DNA of 25,154 nt. It comes from an uncultured Methanobrevibacter sp. GTDB lineage: Archaea > Methanobacteriota > Methanobacteria > Methanobacteriales > Methanobacteriaceae. This document shows positions 1 through 8,106 of this stretch, one piece after another. The DNA lies in NCBI RefSeq assembly GCF_900316895.1, contig NZ_ONER01000013.1, positions 1 to 25,154 of the forward strand. Reading direction: 5' to 3'. Below the pieces are notes generated by a model. It saw only the letters and a list, made by a program, of their open reading frames with translations, searched no databases and was not told where the DNA came from. The position numbers were made by a program, and so were the translations under genes. Each line of letters starts with the position of its first letter. The stretch's first letter is position 1.

Positions 1-3000
1 CATGTCCTATTGACAGTTCAGCACGAAGACGGAACAGTAGTATACAATGAGGTGGGCAGTACAAACTATCTGGGTGAAATCAATGTCGATTTGGACAATC
101 TGAAGCCTGGAAAATATTATGTTTCAGCAAAGCATTACGAGGATAACTACTACAAGGCCATTGCAAATGCAACAACTTTCCTTGTCAGTCCCAAAGTCGA
201 CAATGAAGTCACAAAAACAGTTTCAAGGGATGTCCCGAATTTTGAAGACACTGTTACATGGACAATAACCGTAACAAATCATGGTCCGAATGATTCCACT
301 GATGTTAAGGTGGTTGATGTATTGCCGAAAGGACTGATCTTGATAAATACCACTGACAATGGCAGATATGACCGCAAAACTGGAGTATTGACAATCGGAG
401 ATTTGAAGGTTGGCGAAACATTCACATTCAAAATGATTACTGTTGTTAATGCAACCGGAACAATTTTAAATGAGGCTAATGTAACTTCCCATGAATTCGA
501 TTCAAACATGGACAATAACTATGCCCAAAAGGAAATAGTCGTAAATCCTGCAAGTGACTTGGCTGTCGTTAAAAGTGTTTCAGATGCATCTCCAAACTAT
601 CTTGACTATGTAACATGGACAATAGAGATATCCAACAACGGCCCGGATACCGCTCATGATGTGGTAATGTTTGACTTGCTTCCAAAATCCCTGATTTATG
701 TGGATTGCGACAGGGACTATTCCCCTGCTTCAGGAATCTGGAATGTCGGAACTCTGGAAAAAGGAGAAAAGGTTACTCTTAATATTCGCTGCATCATAAA
801 CGGAACAGGATTAATCGAAAATCTTGTTTCCGTCAATGGAACCGAGTTCGATTATGACGAGACAAACAACAATGACAGTGAAAGGCTATTCGTAGATCCT
901 GCAAGCGATTTGGCAATTGTTAAAGCAGTAAATGCAAGCGATGTAAACTATCATGATTTGGTAAAATGGATTTTAACAGTAACAAACAACGGCCCGGACA
1001 TTGCCAAAAATGTAAGAGTTGTCGATTTCCTGCCTGGAGGATTCACATACATCAATTCCAGATTAACTAAAGGAAATTACAGTGACGATATTTTCACCAT
1101 CGATTTGATGGAGATTGGCGAAACCGTAACCATTGAAATAATCACTTTGGTTGAGGAAACCGGAAACTTTACAAATTATGCCAATGTCACATCTGACAAT
1201 TATGACTTTGATTTGACAAACAATGAGGATAACGAGCCAATATTTGTCAATCCTGCATGTGACTTGTCAGTTACCAAATCAGTCAGCGATGAAAATCCTA
1301 ACTTTAATGATGTGGTAACCTGGACAATTGAGGTCATAAACAACGGTCCGGATGTAGCCCATAATGTGACTGTAAGAGACCTGCTTCCGGATTTCCTGAT
1401 TTGGATAGGGGACGATAGCGAAATGGAATACGACCCGATAACAGGAATACTTTTCATTGAAGAACTGGACGTTGAGGAATCATTTACATTAAACATAGAC
1501 TGCAGGGTAAATGCAACAGGTCTGATTCAGAATAACGTTTCCGTTAATGCCAGCGAATATGATTACGATTTGAGCAACAACTTTGACAATGAAACAATAG
1601 AAGTTGAAAAGGCTGCAGACGTATCAGTCATTAAATTGGTCAACAACACTTCTCCATATTACAACGACCTGGTAAAATGGACATTGGTCATTTCAAATAA
1701 CGGACCTGATAAGGCAACAGATGTTTATGTTGAAGACAGATTGCCTAACGGACTGGTATTGGTTAACTACACTGCCACAAAAGGATTCTATGATGAAGGC
1801 ATTTGGGCAATGTGCTGTTTAAACAATGGTGATGTCGAGACACTTGAAATAATCTGCAGAGTTAACAGAACAGGCAAAATCATGAACATGGCCACAATCC
1901 ATGCCAAAGAGCATGACTACAATGAAAGCAACAATGAAGATAACGAAAGCGTTGACGTCCCATTGGCGGTTGATTTGCAGGTGACAATCAAAGCCAACAA
2001 CACCAATCCCATATTTGGCGAAAACGTAAAATGGTTGATTGTAGTCAAAAATAATGGTCCGGACAATGCAACCGGAGTAGTTTTGGAAGATATTCTGCCT
2101 GAAGGATTAATATTCAACGGATATGAATCAAGCGGTGGAATTTATGACAATGACATTTGGAATATCGGTTCATTGAATGTCGGAGATATGGCATATCTCA
2201 ATATCACAACAGTTTCAAATAAGCTTGGCGAAATAATAAACGATGTCAAGGTCACTTCCTTTGAATACGATTGGAACATGAAAAACAATTATGCGGATGA
2301 CCTGATTGACGTCAGGCCTGTGGCAGACGTGTCAATCGAGAAATTTGTGGATAATAATTATCCGAAATTTGGAGATGTTGTCAGATGGACCTTAATCGCA
2401 TCAAACAACGGTCCAAACGTTGCCCACAATGTTGTTGTTCGTGATGTTCTTCCAAGGGGATTGAAATTCATCAGTTCAAATGGGGACTATTCAAATAACA
2501 ATTGGAGAATTTCAAGTTTGAATGTTGGCGAGACAATATCACTTGAAATAGTCTGCAAGGTAACATCAACAGGCAATTTCAATAATGTCGCAGATATTTG
2601 GGCGGATGAACTCGACCTCGACAAATCCAATAATCATGCAGACGAGTCAATTCATGTAGCTCCTGCCAGTGATTTGTCAATCACTAAAGTGGCATCCAAA
2701 TATCATTACCGTGTAGGTGATGTGATTGAGTATGTCATTGAGGTGGTTAACAACGGTCCGGATACCGCACGAAATATAAAGGTAAGTGAAATATTGGATG
2801 ATTTATTGAAATTGAAATCATTCAAAGCAACAAAAGGTAAGTTCAACAAGTATTCAAACATTTGGACTATCAAAAGTCTTGGTTATGGTGAATCAGCAAA
2901 ACTGATTATCAGGGTTGTCGCAACAGGCACAGGCATTATCAAAAACACAGTCAAAGTGACTAGCGACACATTTGATTATGACAAATCCAATAATAAGGAT

Positions 3001-3177
3001 TATGTCATTGTCAATGTAACAGAAGAACCGTCAAATGAAGTGGATACTCCTGATAATTCCAATTATGAATTGCAGAGTGTCCTTGAGATGCATCCGACTG
3101 CCAATCCTATTTTGATGTTGATGTTTGCAATATTTTCACTTGCATTTTTAGGAAACGATATCTCAAAGAAAAACTAA
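1..3177 (+). CDS. Adhesin-like surface protein with eight DUF11 repeats, 5'-truncated by window edge
   Basis: The frame is open from base 1, so the true start and any signal peptide lie upstream; the TTG at 10 is not a credible start. The visible 1058 residues are a short partial domain followed by eight beta-sandwich DUF11 repeats of about 118 residues, each with an NNGPD-like core and a V-x-D-x-LP-x-G strand. N-x-S/T sequons are frequent, fitting an exported glycosylated protein. The C-terminus has a PTANPI segment, about 17 hydrophobic residues and a short KKN tail, which suggests a membrane anchor. In Methanobrevibacter such adhesin-like proteins are displayed on the pseudomurein cell surface and are thought to mediate attachment to hosts, bacteria or protozoa. 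That role is family knowledge; the ligand is unknown. A terminator-like hairpin follows, so it is probably the last gene of its transcript. Confidence 0.9.
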   Translation, partial: HVLLTVQHEDGTVVYNEVGSTNYLGEINVDLDNLKPGKYYVSAKHYEDNYYKAIANATTFLVSPKVDNEVTKTVSRDVPNFEDTVTWTITVTNHGPNDSTDVKVVDVLPKGLILINTTDNGRYDRKTGVLTIGDLKVGETFTFKMITVVNATGTILNEANVTSHEFDSNMDNNYAQKEIVVNPASDLAVVKSVSDASPNYLDYVTWTIEISNNGPDTAHDVVMFDLLPKSLIYVDCDRDYSPASGIWNVGTLEKGEKVTLNIRCIINGTGLIENLVSVNGTEFDYDETNNNDSERLFVDPASDLAIVKAVNASDVNYHDLVKWILTVTNNGPDIAKNVRVVDFLPGGFTYINSRLTKGNYSDDIFTIDLMEIGETVTIEIITLVEETGNFTNYANVTSDNYDFDLTNNEDNEPIFVNPACDLSVTKSVSDENPNFNDVVTWTIEVINNGPDVAHNVTVRDLLPDFLIWIGDDSEMEYDPITGILFIEELDVEESFTLNIDCRVNATGLIQNNVSVNASEYDYDLSNNFDNETIEVEKAADVSVIKLVNNTSPYYNDLVKWTLVISNNGPDKATDVYVEDRLPNGLVLVNYTATKGFYDEGIWAMCCLNNGDVETLEIICRVNRTGKIMNMATIHAKEHDYNESNNEDNESVDVPLAVDLQVTIKANNTNPIFGENVKWLIVVKNNGPDNATGVVLEDILPEGLIFNGYESSGGIYDNDIWNIGSLNVGDMAYLNITTVSNKLGEIINDVKVTSFEYDWNMKNNYADDLIDVRPVADVSIEKFVDNNYPKFGDVVRWTLIASNNGPNVAHNVVVRDVLPRGLKFISSNGDYSNNNWRISSLNVGETISLEIVCKVTSTGNFNNVADIWADELDLDKSNNHADESIHVAPASDLSITKVASKYHYRVGDVIEYVIEVVNNGPDTARNIKVSEILDDLLKLKSFKATKGKFNKYSNIWTIKSLGYGESAKLIIRVVATGTGIIKNTVKVTSDTFDYDKSNNKDYVIVNVTEEPSNEVDTPDNSNYELQSVLEMHPTANPILMLMFAIFSLAFLGNDISKKN
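190..3021 (+). repeat. Eight tandem DUF11-coding repeats
   Basis: Units begin near 190, 547, 898, 1249, 1609, 1960, 2314 and 2659, with spacings of 345-360 bases. All keep the frame. Most boundaries are marked by a P-A-S/C-D-L-like motif (repeats 2, 3, 4 and 8); others have A-A-D-V or V-A-D-V variants. The repeats are clearly diverged in DNA sequence while the NNGPD core is kept, so this is an old protein-repeat array rather than a recent DNA duplication. Confidence 0.85.
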
Positions 3178-3182
3178 ATTAA

Positions 3183-3215
3183 AGTAGCACTTGTGCTACT
3201 ATTTTTATTTTTTTT
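3183..3215 (+). terminator. Hairpin plus T-tract after adhesin gene
   Basis: AGTAGCAC (3183-3190) is the exact reverse complement of GTGCTACT (3193-3200), and a T-rich tract follows at 3201-3215. It begins six bases after the adhesin stop codon. Archaeal termination mainly needs the U-tract, so the hairpin may serve mainly 3'-end stability. Confidence 0.7.
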
Positions 3216-3333
3216 CAAACGATTTTTCAAAATTTTTCAAGTATCAGAATTATTAATTTCACGATTAATTATTTTATATGTTAATGAAAAAAACGGCCGA
3301 ATAATCGCCCATTTCTTTAAAATAATCAAAACC

Positions 3334-3341
3334 TTTATATA
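3334..3341 (+). promoter_or_regulatory. Candidate TATA box for the histone-like gene
   Basis: TTTATATA preceded by AAACC is the best TATA/BRE-like match in the 265-base gap between the adhesin and the next gene. It predicts transcription start near 3362 and a leader of about 80 bases. A weaker TATA-like site lies near 3380. The rest of the gap is AT-rich and I see no other gene in it. Confidence 0.5.
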
Positions 3342-3381
3342 AAACTTCCAATAAATGATTAATTAGATATTGATGTAATTA

Positions 3382-3411
3382 TAACTTTTTTGAAAAGTTA
3401 GGAGTTAACTC
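3382..3411 (+). other. Inverted repeat and palindrome in the leader of the histone-like gene
   Basis: TAACTTTT (3382-3389) and AAAAGTTA (3393-3400) form a perfect 8-bp inverted repeat around TTG. It is followed at once by the perfect 10-base palindrome GAGTTAACTC (3402-3411). Both lie between the predicted transcription start and the ribosome site of the gene at 3443, where they could be an RNA hairpin or an operator. The function is inferred only from position. Confidence 0.45.
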
Positions 3412-3442
3412 AATATTATTAATTAATCAAAGAGGTGTAATT

Positions 3443-3868
3443 ATGGCTGAAGAAGAAAACTTCGAAGAAATTGTCGAAGAAGACGACGAAAAATTACCTT
3501 TCGCTAAAGCTGAAGTTGTACGTTTGATGAAAGAAAATCTTGATGATGACAAGATGATCCGTGAAAGGGTTAAAGTAGAAATGAACATTTTCTTAGGCGA
3601 AGTGTTAAAAAACGTATGTAAACAATTAAACGAATATCCATACACTACTATTGAATACGAAATGCTTAAAGAATCAATTTACCCATACACCAACATCGAA
3701 AGAATTAATCAAGAAAAAGAAAGAATTTTATTACATTTAGAAGCTATCAAAGCAGATTGTAATGCATTAGCTATGGATGTTCAAAGAACTTTAAAATTAA
3801 AAGATGTTGCTGAAGAAGATACCTTCGCAAGCTTTTCAATAAATGAAGAAGAAGACGAAGAAGAATAA
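3443..3868 (+). CDS. Acidic histone-fold protein with C-terminal coiled coil (putative)
   Basis: A 141-residue protein with three parts. Residues 1-17 are a Glu/Asp-rich tail. Residues 18-82 follow the archaeal histone pattern: an LP-x-A start to helix 1 (LPFAKAEVVRLMKEN), a long middle helix near 36-63, then a TTIEYEMLK segment matching the TI-x-x-E-D-I start of helix 3. Residues 83-118 are a long amphipathic helix (NIERINQEKERI...) likely to form a coiled coil, and the end is again acidic (EEEDEEE). Canonical archaeal histones are about 67 residues without tails, so this is an extended variant. The middle helix lacks the usual Arg/Lys density for DNA wrapping, so it may bridge DNA, chaperone histones or act as an NF-Y-like factor. 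GAGGTG eight bases before the ATG supports the start. The histone call is by pattern reading; no search was run. Confidence 0.6.
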   Translation: MAEEENFEEIVEEDDEKLPFAKAEVVRLMKENLDDDKMIRERVKVEMNIFLGEVLKNVCKQLNEYPYTTIEYEMLKESIYPYTNIERINQEKERILLHLEAIKADCNALAMDVQRTLKLKDVAEEDTFASFSINEEEDEEE

Positions 3869-3884
3869 ACTTCTTCTTTTTAAT
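3857..3884. terminator. Palindromic terminator between convergent genes, stop codon in loop
   Basis: GAAGAAG (3857-3863) pairs with CTTCTTC (3870-3876), and the TAA stop of the upstream gene lies in the AATAAA loop. A T-tract (3877-3881) follows on plus. The minus-strand gene stops at 3880, just beyond the stem. Confidence 0.6.
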
Positions 3885-4461
3885 TTTCTTCAATATGACT
3901 AAAACCTGTTTTTAATTCGCGCAATTCCTCTTCGGGAATTTCTAAAATCTCTACATTGTCACTTACGACATTACTCTGTCCAAATGGATCAAGAATAATC
4001 AAAGTTGCAGTGTCATTTCCTTTTATCAGCTCTTGAATTTTATTTAATGTTTTTTTACCGTTGGTCTGGGATTCCTCGTCATCAAAAAGATTCAATGCTT
4101 TTTTTACAGCGCTTTCGAAACGGGTAAGGACTCCTTCAACATTGGTCACATAACCTTCAGATTTTGGACCAGGCTCTACCTTTACGCCAATTTCAGGGAT
4201 AATGACTGTAGCGGATTGTGATCGGACCACTCTCACAGATAATGTGCTCTTATTTATTTCAAGAACATATTTTGCAGGGTCATTCTGTTCCAGTGCAATA
4301 ATGTCTGAGTGTTTAAATCCGCATGCAGGGCATTGGATTGTTGTTTCCATTACTTTGCCGAAGTGAGGTATCTCTATCTCCTTCATGATGGATTTTGCAA
4401 CACCGTTTTTAGCACATGCAGGACATTTAATAATCATTTCATTAATTGTTTCATCATTCAT
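3880..4461 (-). CDS. ZPR1-type zinc-finger protein
   Basis: A 193-residue protein with one ZPR1 module: a four-cysteine zinc finger (C13, C16, C44, C47, in CPAC and CPAC pairs) followed by the beta-rich domain that contains the ZPR1-typical ITKSTLS-like stretch, here INKSTLSVRVVRS, and a GVLTRFE segment. Eukaryotic ZPR1 has two such modules and is linked to elongation factor 1A folding; archaeal proteins carry one, and their role is not established. The C-terminal 60 residues (after the VEGVLTRFE segment) look like a helical extension. Its ATG lies within the last codons of the upstream 2-phosphoglycerate kinase (8-base overlap), which suggests translational coupling. Confidence is high in the family, low in the function. 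Confidence 0.85.
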   Translation of the reverse strand: MNDETINEMIIKCPACAKNGVAKSIMKEIEIPHFGKVMETTIQCPACGFKHSDIIALEQNDPAKYVLEINKSTLSVRVVRSQSATVIIPEIGVKVEPGPKSEGYVTNVEGVLTRFESAVKKALNLFDDEESQTNGKKTLNKIQELIKGNDTATLIILDPFGQSNVVSDNVEILEIPEEELRELKTGFSHIEEN

Positions 4462-5398
4462 TTAAGACATATCCTTTATCAGTTAATTCCTTAATAATTT
4501 TATCTAGTTTTTCTTGTTTGGAAGCGCAGATTACTGTTTTCCTATATTCGGATAATTTATATAATTCAGTTAGGTATTCTTTTTTGTTTTTGTCTTCATT
4601 TATCTTTTTGATAAATGTTTCTGCAGATTCGCTGTCTGAAACGGAAACGTTTCTAACAAGAGGTTCCTTAAATCCCTTGATGTTGTATGTAATCTTTTCA
4701 ATGCTTCCACTGTTCTGATTGATGATGATATCTATAACGTCTTCCAGCTCATCAGCACTGTTTATAAGGTTTACAGTGGTGCAGGATTTATTTATTACAG
4801 ACAGTATCTTTTCCAGGGTTTTGTCAATGGATTGCGTATTGATCACGTTGACATCATATTCCTGTGCCTGTTTTAGCAGGTGATCATGGATTATTCTATT
4901 TTCTCTAAAGAAATCCAGCTGTTTTCCGCCTCTATGTATTTGAACAGCTCTTTTTACAAAGCGTTCCTTGTGGGATTCCTCATCGGAACTCAGGACGAAA
5001 AAGTAAATGTTTGCATATTCTTTAAACTGCTCAATGTCAATCAGTCCCGGGACCAGATGAACCCCTTCAATGATGATGTCGTCGAAATCAGTGATTGCCC
5101 TTTGGATGACTTTTTCCAAAGCAGGAATAACGTATGATGCGTGGTCATCAAAACCGGCCGCCACCAAATCATCATAACTTGTGTATCTGCTTTTATTTCT
5201 AATGCTTTTATATGCATCATAGGATGAACTGTGTAGGGCTGGCGCATATTCTTTACCAATTATCCCTCTAACCACTGCTCGTATGAAGTCACTTTCAATT
5301 AAATGCTTGATATTCAATGATTTTGCAAGTTCTGCTGCAATGGTTGATTTTCCAATCCCTGATGCACTTCCAATAAGTATAACATAAGGTTTTCTCAT
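4454..5398 (-). CDS. pgk2: 2-phosphoglycerate kinase
   Basis: A 314-residue cytoplasmic P-loop kinase. The Walker A motif is at residues 10-19 (GSASGIGKST), followed by the D-F-I-R segment expected near the substrate site and a TSYDDLVAAGFDDHA-like region. In Methanothermus and relatives this enzyme phosphorylates 2-phosphoglycerate to 2,3-diphosphoglycerate, the precursor of cyclic 2,3-diphosphoglycerate, an abundant solute and phosphate store of Methanobacteriales. The C-terminal ~100 residues are a further domain with no motif I recognise. A GGGAG site eight or nine bases ahead supports the ATG. A TATA-like site sits near 5418-5440. It overlaps the ZPR1 gene downstream and is divergent from the DUF1611 gene; the 190-base gap between them is AT-rich and holds only promoter-like sequence. 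The cyclising enzyme is not in the window. Confidence 0.85.
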   Translation of the reverse strand: MRKPYVILIGSASGIGKSTIAAELAKSLNIKHLIESDFIRAVVRGIIGKEYAPALHSSSYDAYKSIRNKSRYTSYDDLVAAGFDDHASYVIPALEKVIQRAITDFDDIIIEGVHLVPGLIDIEQFKEYANIYFFVLSSDEESHKERFVKRAVQIHRGGKQLDFFRENRIIHDHLLKQAQEYDVNVINTQSIDKTLEKILSVINKSCTTVNLINSADELEDVIDIIINQNSGSIEKITYNIKGFKEPLVRNVSVSDSESAETFIKKINEDKNKKEYLTELYKLSEYRKTVICASKQEKLDKIIKELTDKGYVLNE

Positions 5399-5592
5399 GT
5401 TAATGCTCTCCCAAAAATTTATAAATTATTAATATAATATATGTAATTTTAACTTAAAAAACATTATACTTTATTAATGAAAAAAATTATAATTATTATT
5501 AATAACATTTTTTTAAAAATTTTATCAAGAATTATGATGATAAATTGTATTATTAGTTATAAGTTATAAATTATAGGATAGGGGTGAAGTTT

Positions 5593-6645
5593 TTGTATTC
5601 AGTAAAATCAGTAAAAGAGATTCAGGATTTAAATCCATTCATTGTCGTTGGTTGTGGAGGTGGAGGAGAAAAATTCTCCAATCTCGAAGGTATTGAGACC
5701 GTAGGATATATTGATGACAATGTTAAAAAGCAAGGAAAACAGTTCTGTGGAAAAACAGTATCAGGCAGTTTGGAAGAATGTTTAAAAGGAGCTCCTGATG
5801 CCAAATCACTTGTTATAATGTTGCCAATCGGTGCTGAAGGCTCAGCATTAAAGTATGCCGTTCAGGCAATTGATGCAGGATTGAATGTTATCACTTCCTT
5901 TAGATCATTATCCATTGGTGAAAACTTATCTTTAAAGAAATTTGCTGATTCAAAAAATCTCGTTATTAAGGAAATCGGTCCTAGACTTGATGTTGTTGAA
6001 AAAATTGCCGGTATTGCCCCTACTAAATCATGTGAAGTTTTACCTAAGATATCCTATACTCCTAAAGCTCCGGTGATTTTTGTTGGAGGAACATCACAGG
6101 AATGCGGAAAAAGGACAACTACAAAAATGCTTGGTATAGCAAGTAAGGAAAGGGGATTAAACCCTGCAATTATTTCCACTGATGAAATGGGATTAGAAGA
6201 ACCTACTGATTTTAACTTTAGAGCAGGAAGCTTGTCTGCTATGGATGTACCATCAGCAGTGTTATGTTCTATAAAATACATTGAAGAAACTAAAAAACCA
6301 GATATTATTTTTATTGAAGGTCAGTCCAGTCTAACTGAAAATGGAAACCCTCATCCAAGAGGTTTGTCTGCAGCTATCTTAATTGGAGCTGCTCCTGATG
6401 CGGTTATTGTAGGACATAGGCCTAATCACCCATATAGAGAACCTAAAGGAATTGAAGAAGAAATCAAAGCTATTGAAGCAGTGGAACCAACAAAAGTTGT
6501 TGGACTGTCAATCAATCTTAAAAATGCTAGTTTGGATATGTGTCCGGAATACTTTGAGGATACATACAACTTGCCTGCAGAAGATGTTTACAAGAATGGT
6601 GCTTCTAAACTGTTAGATGCAATATTTGAATATTTAGAGGAGTAG
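5593..6645 (+). CDS. DUF1611 family P-loop protein with N-terminal Rossmann-like domain
   Basis: About 350 residues. The N-terminal part has a Rossmann-like start (VVGCGGGGEKF) as in the DUF1611 N-terminal domain. The C-terminal domain begins near residue 158 with a Walker-A-like motif, VGGTSQECGKRTTT, followed by STDEMG, and ends in a TxxVVGLSIN strand. Bacterial DUF1611 members include DgcN, involved in D-glutamate metabolism; the methanogen members have no proven role. The start is best placed at TTG 5593, because GGGGTGA (5581-5587) is a strong ribosome site five bases before it. The in-frame GTG at 5584 lies inside that site and would add only three residues. The stop is five bases ahead of sepF, whose ribosome site (GAGGAG) lies in this gene's last codons, so the two are almost certainly co-transcribed. 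This makes a role in division or wall growth worth testing. Confidence 0.8.
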   Translation: MYSVKSVKEIQDLNPFIVVGCGGGGEKFSNLEGIETVGYIDDNVKKQGKQFCGKTVSGSLEECLKGAPDAKSLVIMLPIGAEGSALKYAVQAIDAGLNVITSFRSLSIGENLSLKKFADSKNLVIKEIGPRLDVVEKIAGIAPTKSCEVLPKISYTPKAPVIFVGGTSQECGKRTTTKMLGIASKERGLNPAIISTDEMGLEEPTDFNFRAGSLSAMDVPSAVLCSIKYIEETKKPDIIFIEGQSSLTENGNPHPRGLSAAILIGAAPDAVIVGHRPNHPYREPKGIEEEIKAIEAVEPTKVVGLSINLKNASLDMCPEYFEDTYNLPAEDVYKNGASKLLDAIFEYLEE

Positions 6646-6650
6646 TTTAA

Positions 6651-7181
6651 ATGAGTTTCACAGATGATTTGAAAAGAAGTTTAGGATTTGAAGAAACAGA
6701 TTCAGGCGAGAATAATGTTAAAAATGAATTGTCAAACATTGTCGGTTCTATTCGTGATGTTTTAAAACCAAAAGAAGGTTCTAATGCACCACAAAGACAT
6801 CCTCAACAACAATATAGGCCGACTCCTAAACCAAAACAGGATCCTACCAGTCCTCATCCAAGGCCGACTCCTGTCTATGATGATTTTGATGATGTTGTGA
6901 TTATTCCAGAACAGTCATATTATGAAATTGTCTTGATCAGGCCAAAGTCAATCGATGACATCAACTATGTCGTTGACCAGGTTCTTGGCGAGAAAAATCC
7001 TGTAATTGTTGATTTGTCATTCTTGGAAAAAGAAAGTGCTCCTAACTTTAAATTGGCTGGAGATAAGATTAATCAGATGAGAACAAAATATGGCGCTCAA
7101 GCGGTATTGCTTGCACGCAATGAAGATAAAAATTTAATCATCATATCTCCTAAGAAAGTTAAAGTGCTTAATAAAGGATAA
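6651..7181 (+). CDS. sepF: Cell division protein SepF (archaeal)
   Basis: A 176-residue protein with the SepF layout. Residues 1-13 (MSFTDDLKRSLGF) form an amphipathic membrane-binding helix. Residues 20-82 are a flexible Pro/Gln-rich linker (PQRHPQQQYRP). Residues 85-173 are the SepF core, including YYEIVLIRPKS, the NPVIVDLSFLEK strand and ending in a LIIISP strand. SepF dimers tether FtsZ to the membrane; in Methanobrevibacter smithii SepF is the FtsZ anchor, since FtsA is absent (family knowledge). The ATG follows GAGGAG with normal spacing. It is co-transcribed with the DUF1611 gene. The TAA stop begins a palindromic terminator shared with the convergent transporter gene. Confidence 0.92.
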   Translation: MSFTDDLKRSLGFEETDSGENNVKNELSNIVGSIRDVLKPKEGSNAPQRHPQQQYRPTPKPKQDPTSPHPRPTPVYDDFDDVVIIPEQSYYEIVLIRPKSIDDINYVVDQVLGEKNPVIVDLSFLEKESAPNFKLAGDKINQMRTKYGAQAVLLARNEDKNLIIISPKKVKVLNKG

Positions 7182-7216
7182 GTAGAGAAATCTCTACTTC
7201 TCAACTATTTTTTTTT
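7180..7216. terminator. Bidirectional terminator between sepF and transporter gene
   Basis: AAGTAGAGA (7180-7188) and TCTCTACTT (7191-7199) form a perfect inverted repeat that overlaps the end of the sepF stop codon and abuts the stop codon of the convergent gene at 7201. A T-tract follows at 7208-7216 on plus, inside the end of the facing gene. Confidence 0.7.
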
Positions 7217-8106
7217 AAAAATATTGCATATTTAATCAATACATAGACCACCAGAACCGTTGCTATTGCCGTTTCAAAAATCAGAATGTCATTTAATATT
7301 ATATTTGAACTTATTTTTCCAACAATTCCTTTTGTGGCAAGAGCGCTTATTACAAATGGAAACGTGAATGCTGAAAAGCTTGGATAGAACTTCAGGTTTC
7401 TATAGCTTATGAGCTTATAGAAAGAGAATATGTAGAATATGCAGGCGAGTGCATATAGGCCGAAAACGAATTCGCTTGAAATGTTTTGGGCTGAATTGAG
7501 GTATCCGAAAATCAGTATGCTGAACAATGCGGTGAAGATGCATGTCAATGGCTTGTTAGGGTCGGGAATCTGCTTATAGATGAATTCTCTATACAATACT
7601 AATGGAGTGGATACCAACATGCCCATAAATCCTATAATGAAGAATATGAAGTCGATTTCATAAAGCCCATGAAAGTGTGCGGTTATGGCACCCATTGTTA
7701 TTCCAACATAGACTATCCAGTAGCTTGGATAGACAGTTGAAATATCAAATTTCTGTATGATAAAATGATAAGTAAAGTAGATTACTAGCAAAATGTGAAG
7801 GGCAATTCCAATAATCCAAATAGCATATGCAATACTTGGCATAAATGGTATGAGATATGTAGATAAAATCATCAAACTCATGGAAAAGGTACCGGAACTG
7901 CTGACAATGATTGGATTTTTGAAGTCTTCTCTGACGCTTTGGGGATACAGGACTATTTTCAATATCATTAAAACTAGAATAATGGTGCCTATCGCTCCAA
8001 AAGCATATCTGAAATAGGGATGGATGTCCTGAAGCAGATTGCCGAGGGATAATGTTGCAAGAATTAATCCTGATATTGGTATGGGGAGGTTTTTGATGAT
8101 GTTCAT
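7201..8106 (-). CDS. TDT/SLAC1 (TehA-like) family membrane transporter
   Basis: A 301-residue, strongly hydrophobic protein with about ten membrane helices. It matches the tellurite-resistance/dicarboxylate transporter (TDT, SLAC1/TehA) fold: it opens with LPIPISGLILATLSLGN, carries the YP-x-S-V-R-E-D-F-x-(N)-P loop and the SSGTFSM pore segment, and later YPSFSAFTFPF, typical of the C-terminal half. Family members are anion channels or carriers (SLAC1, TehA) or carriers of malate or sulfite; the substrate here cannot be read. The ATG immediately follows the stop codon of the TatD-like gene (TAAATG), so expression is probably coupled. The 3' end is shared with the sepF terminator palindrome. 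Confidence 0.85.
   Translation of the reverse strand: MNIIKNLPIPISGLILATLSLGNLLQDIHPYFRYAFGAIGTIILVLMILKIVLYPQSVREDFKNPIIVSSSGTFSMSLMILSTYLIPFMPSIAYAIWIIGIALHILLVIYFTYHFIIQKFDISTVYPSYWIVYVGITMGAITAHFHGLYEIDFIFFIIGFMGMLVSTPLVLYREFIYKQIPDPNKPLTCIFTALFSILIFGYLNSAQNISSEFVFGLYALACIFYIFSFYKLISYRNLKFYPSFSAFTFPFVISALATKGIVGKISSNIILNDILIFETAIATVLVVYVLIKYAIFLKKNS

Noticed and set aside
190..3021. Tandem repeats as a possible CRISPR or satellite array
   Set aside because: Units are about 355 bases, coding, in frame and diverged; they are protein repeats.
5399..5583. Possible small gene or RNA in the divergent gap between pgk2 and DUF1611
   Set aside because: The gap is almost pure A/T with promoter-like sequence; no frame with a ribosome site and no stable GC-rich structure is seen.
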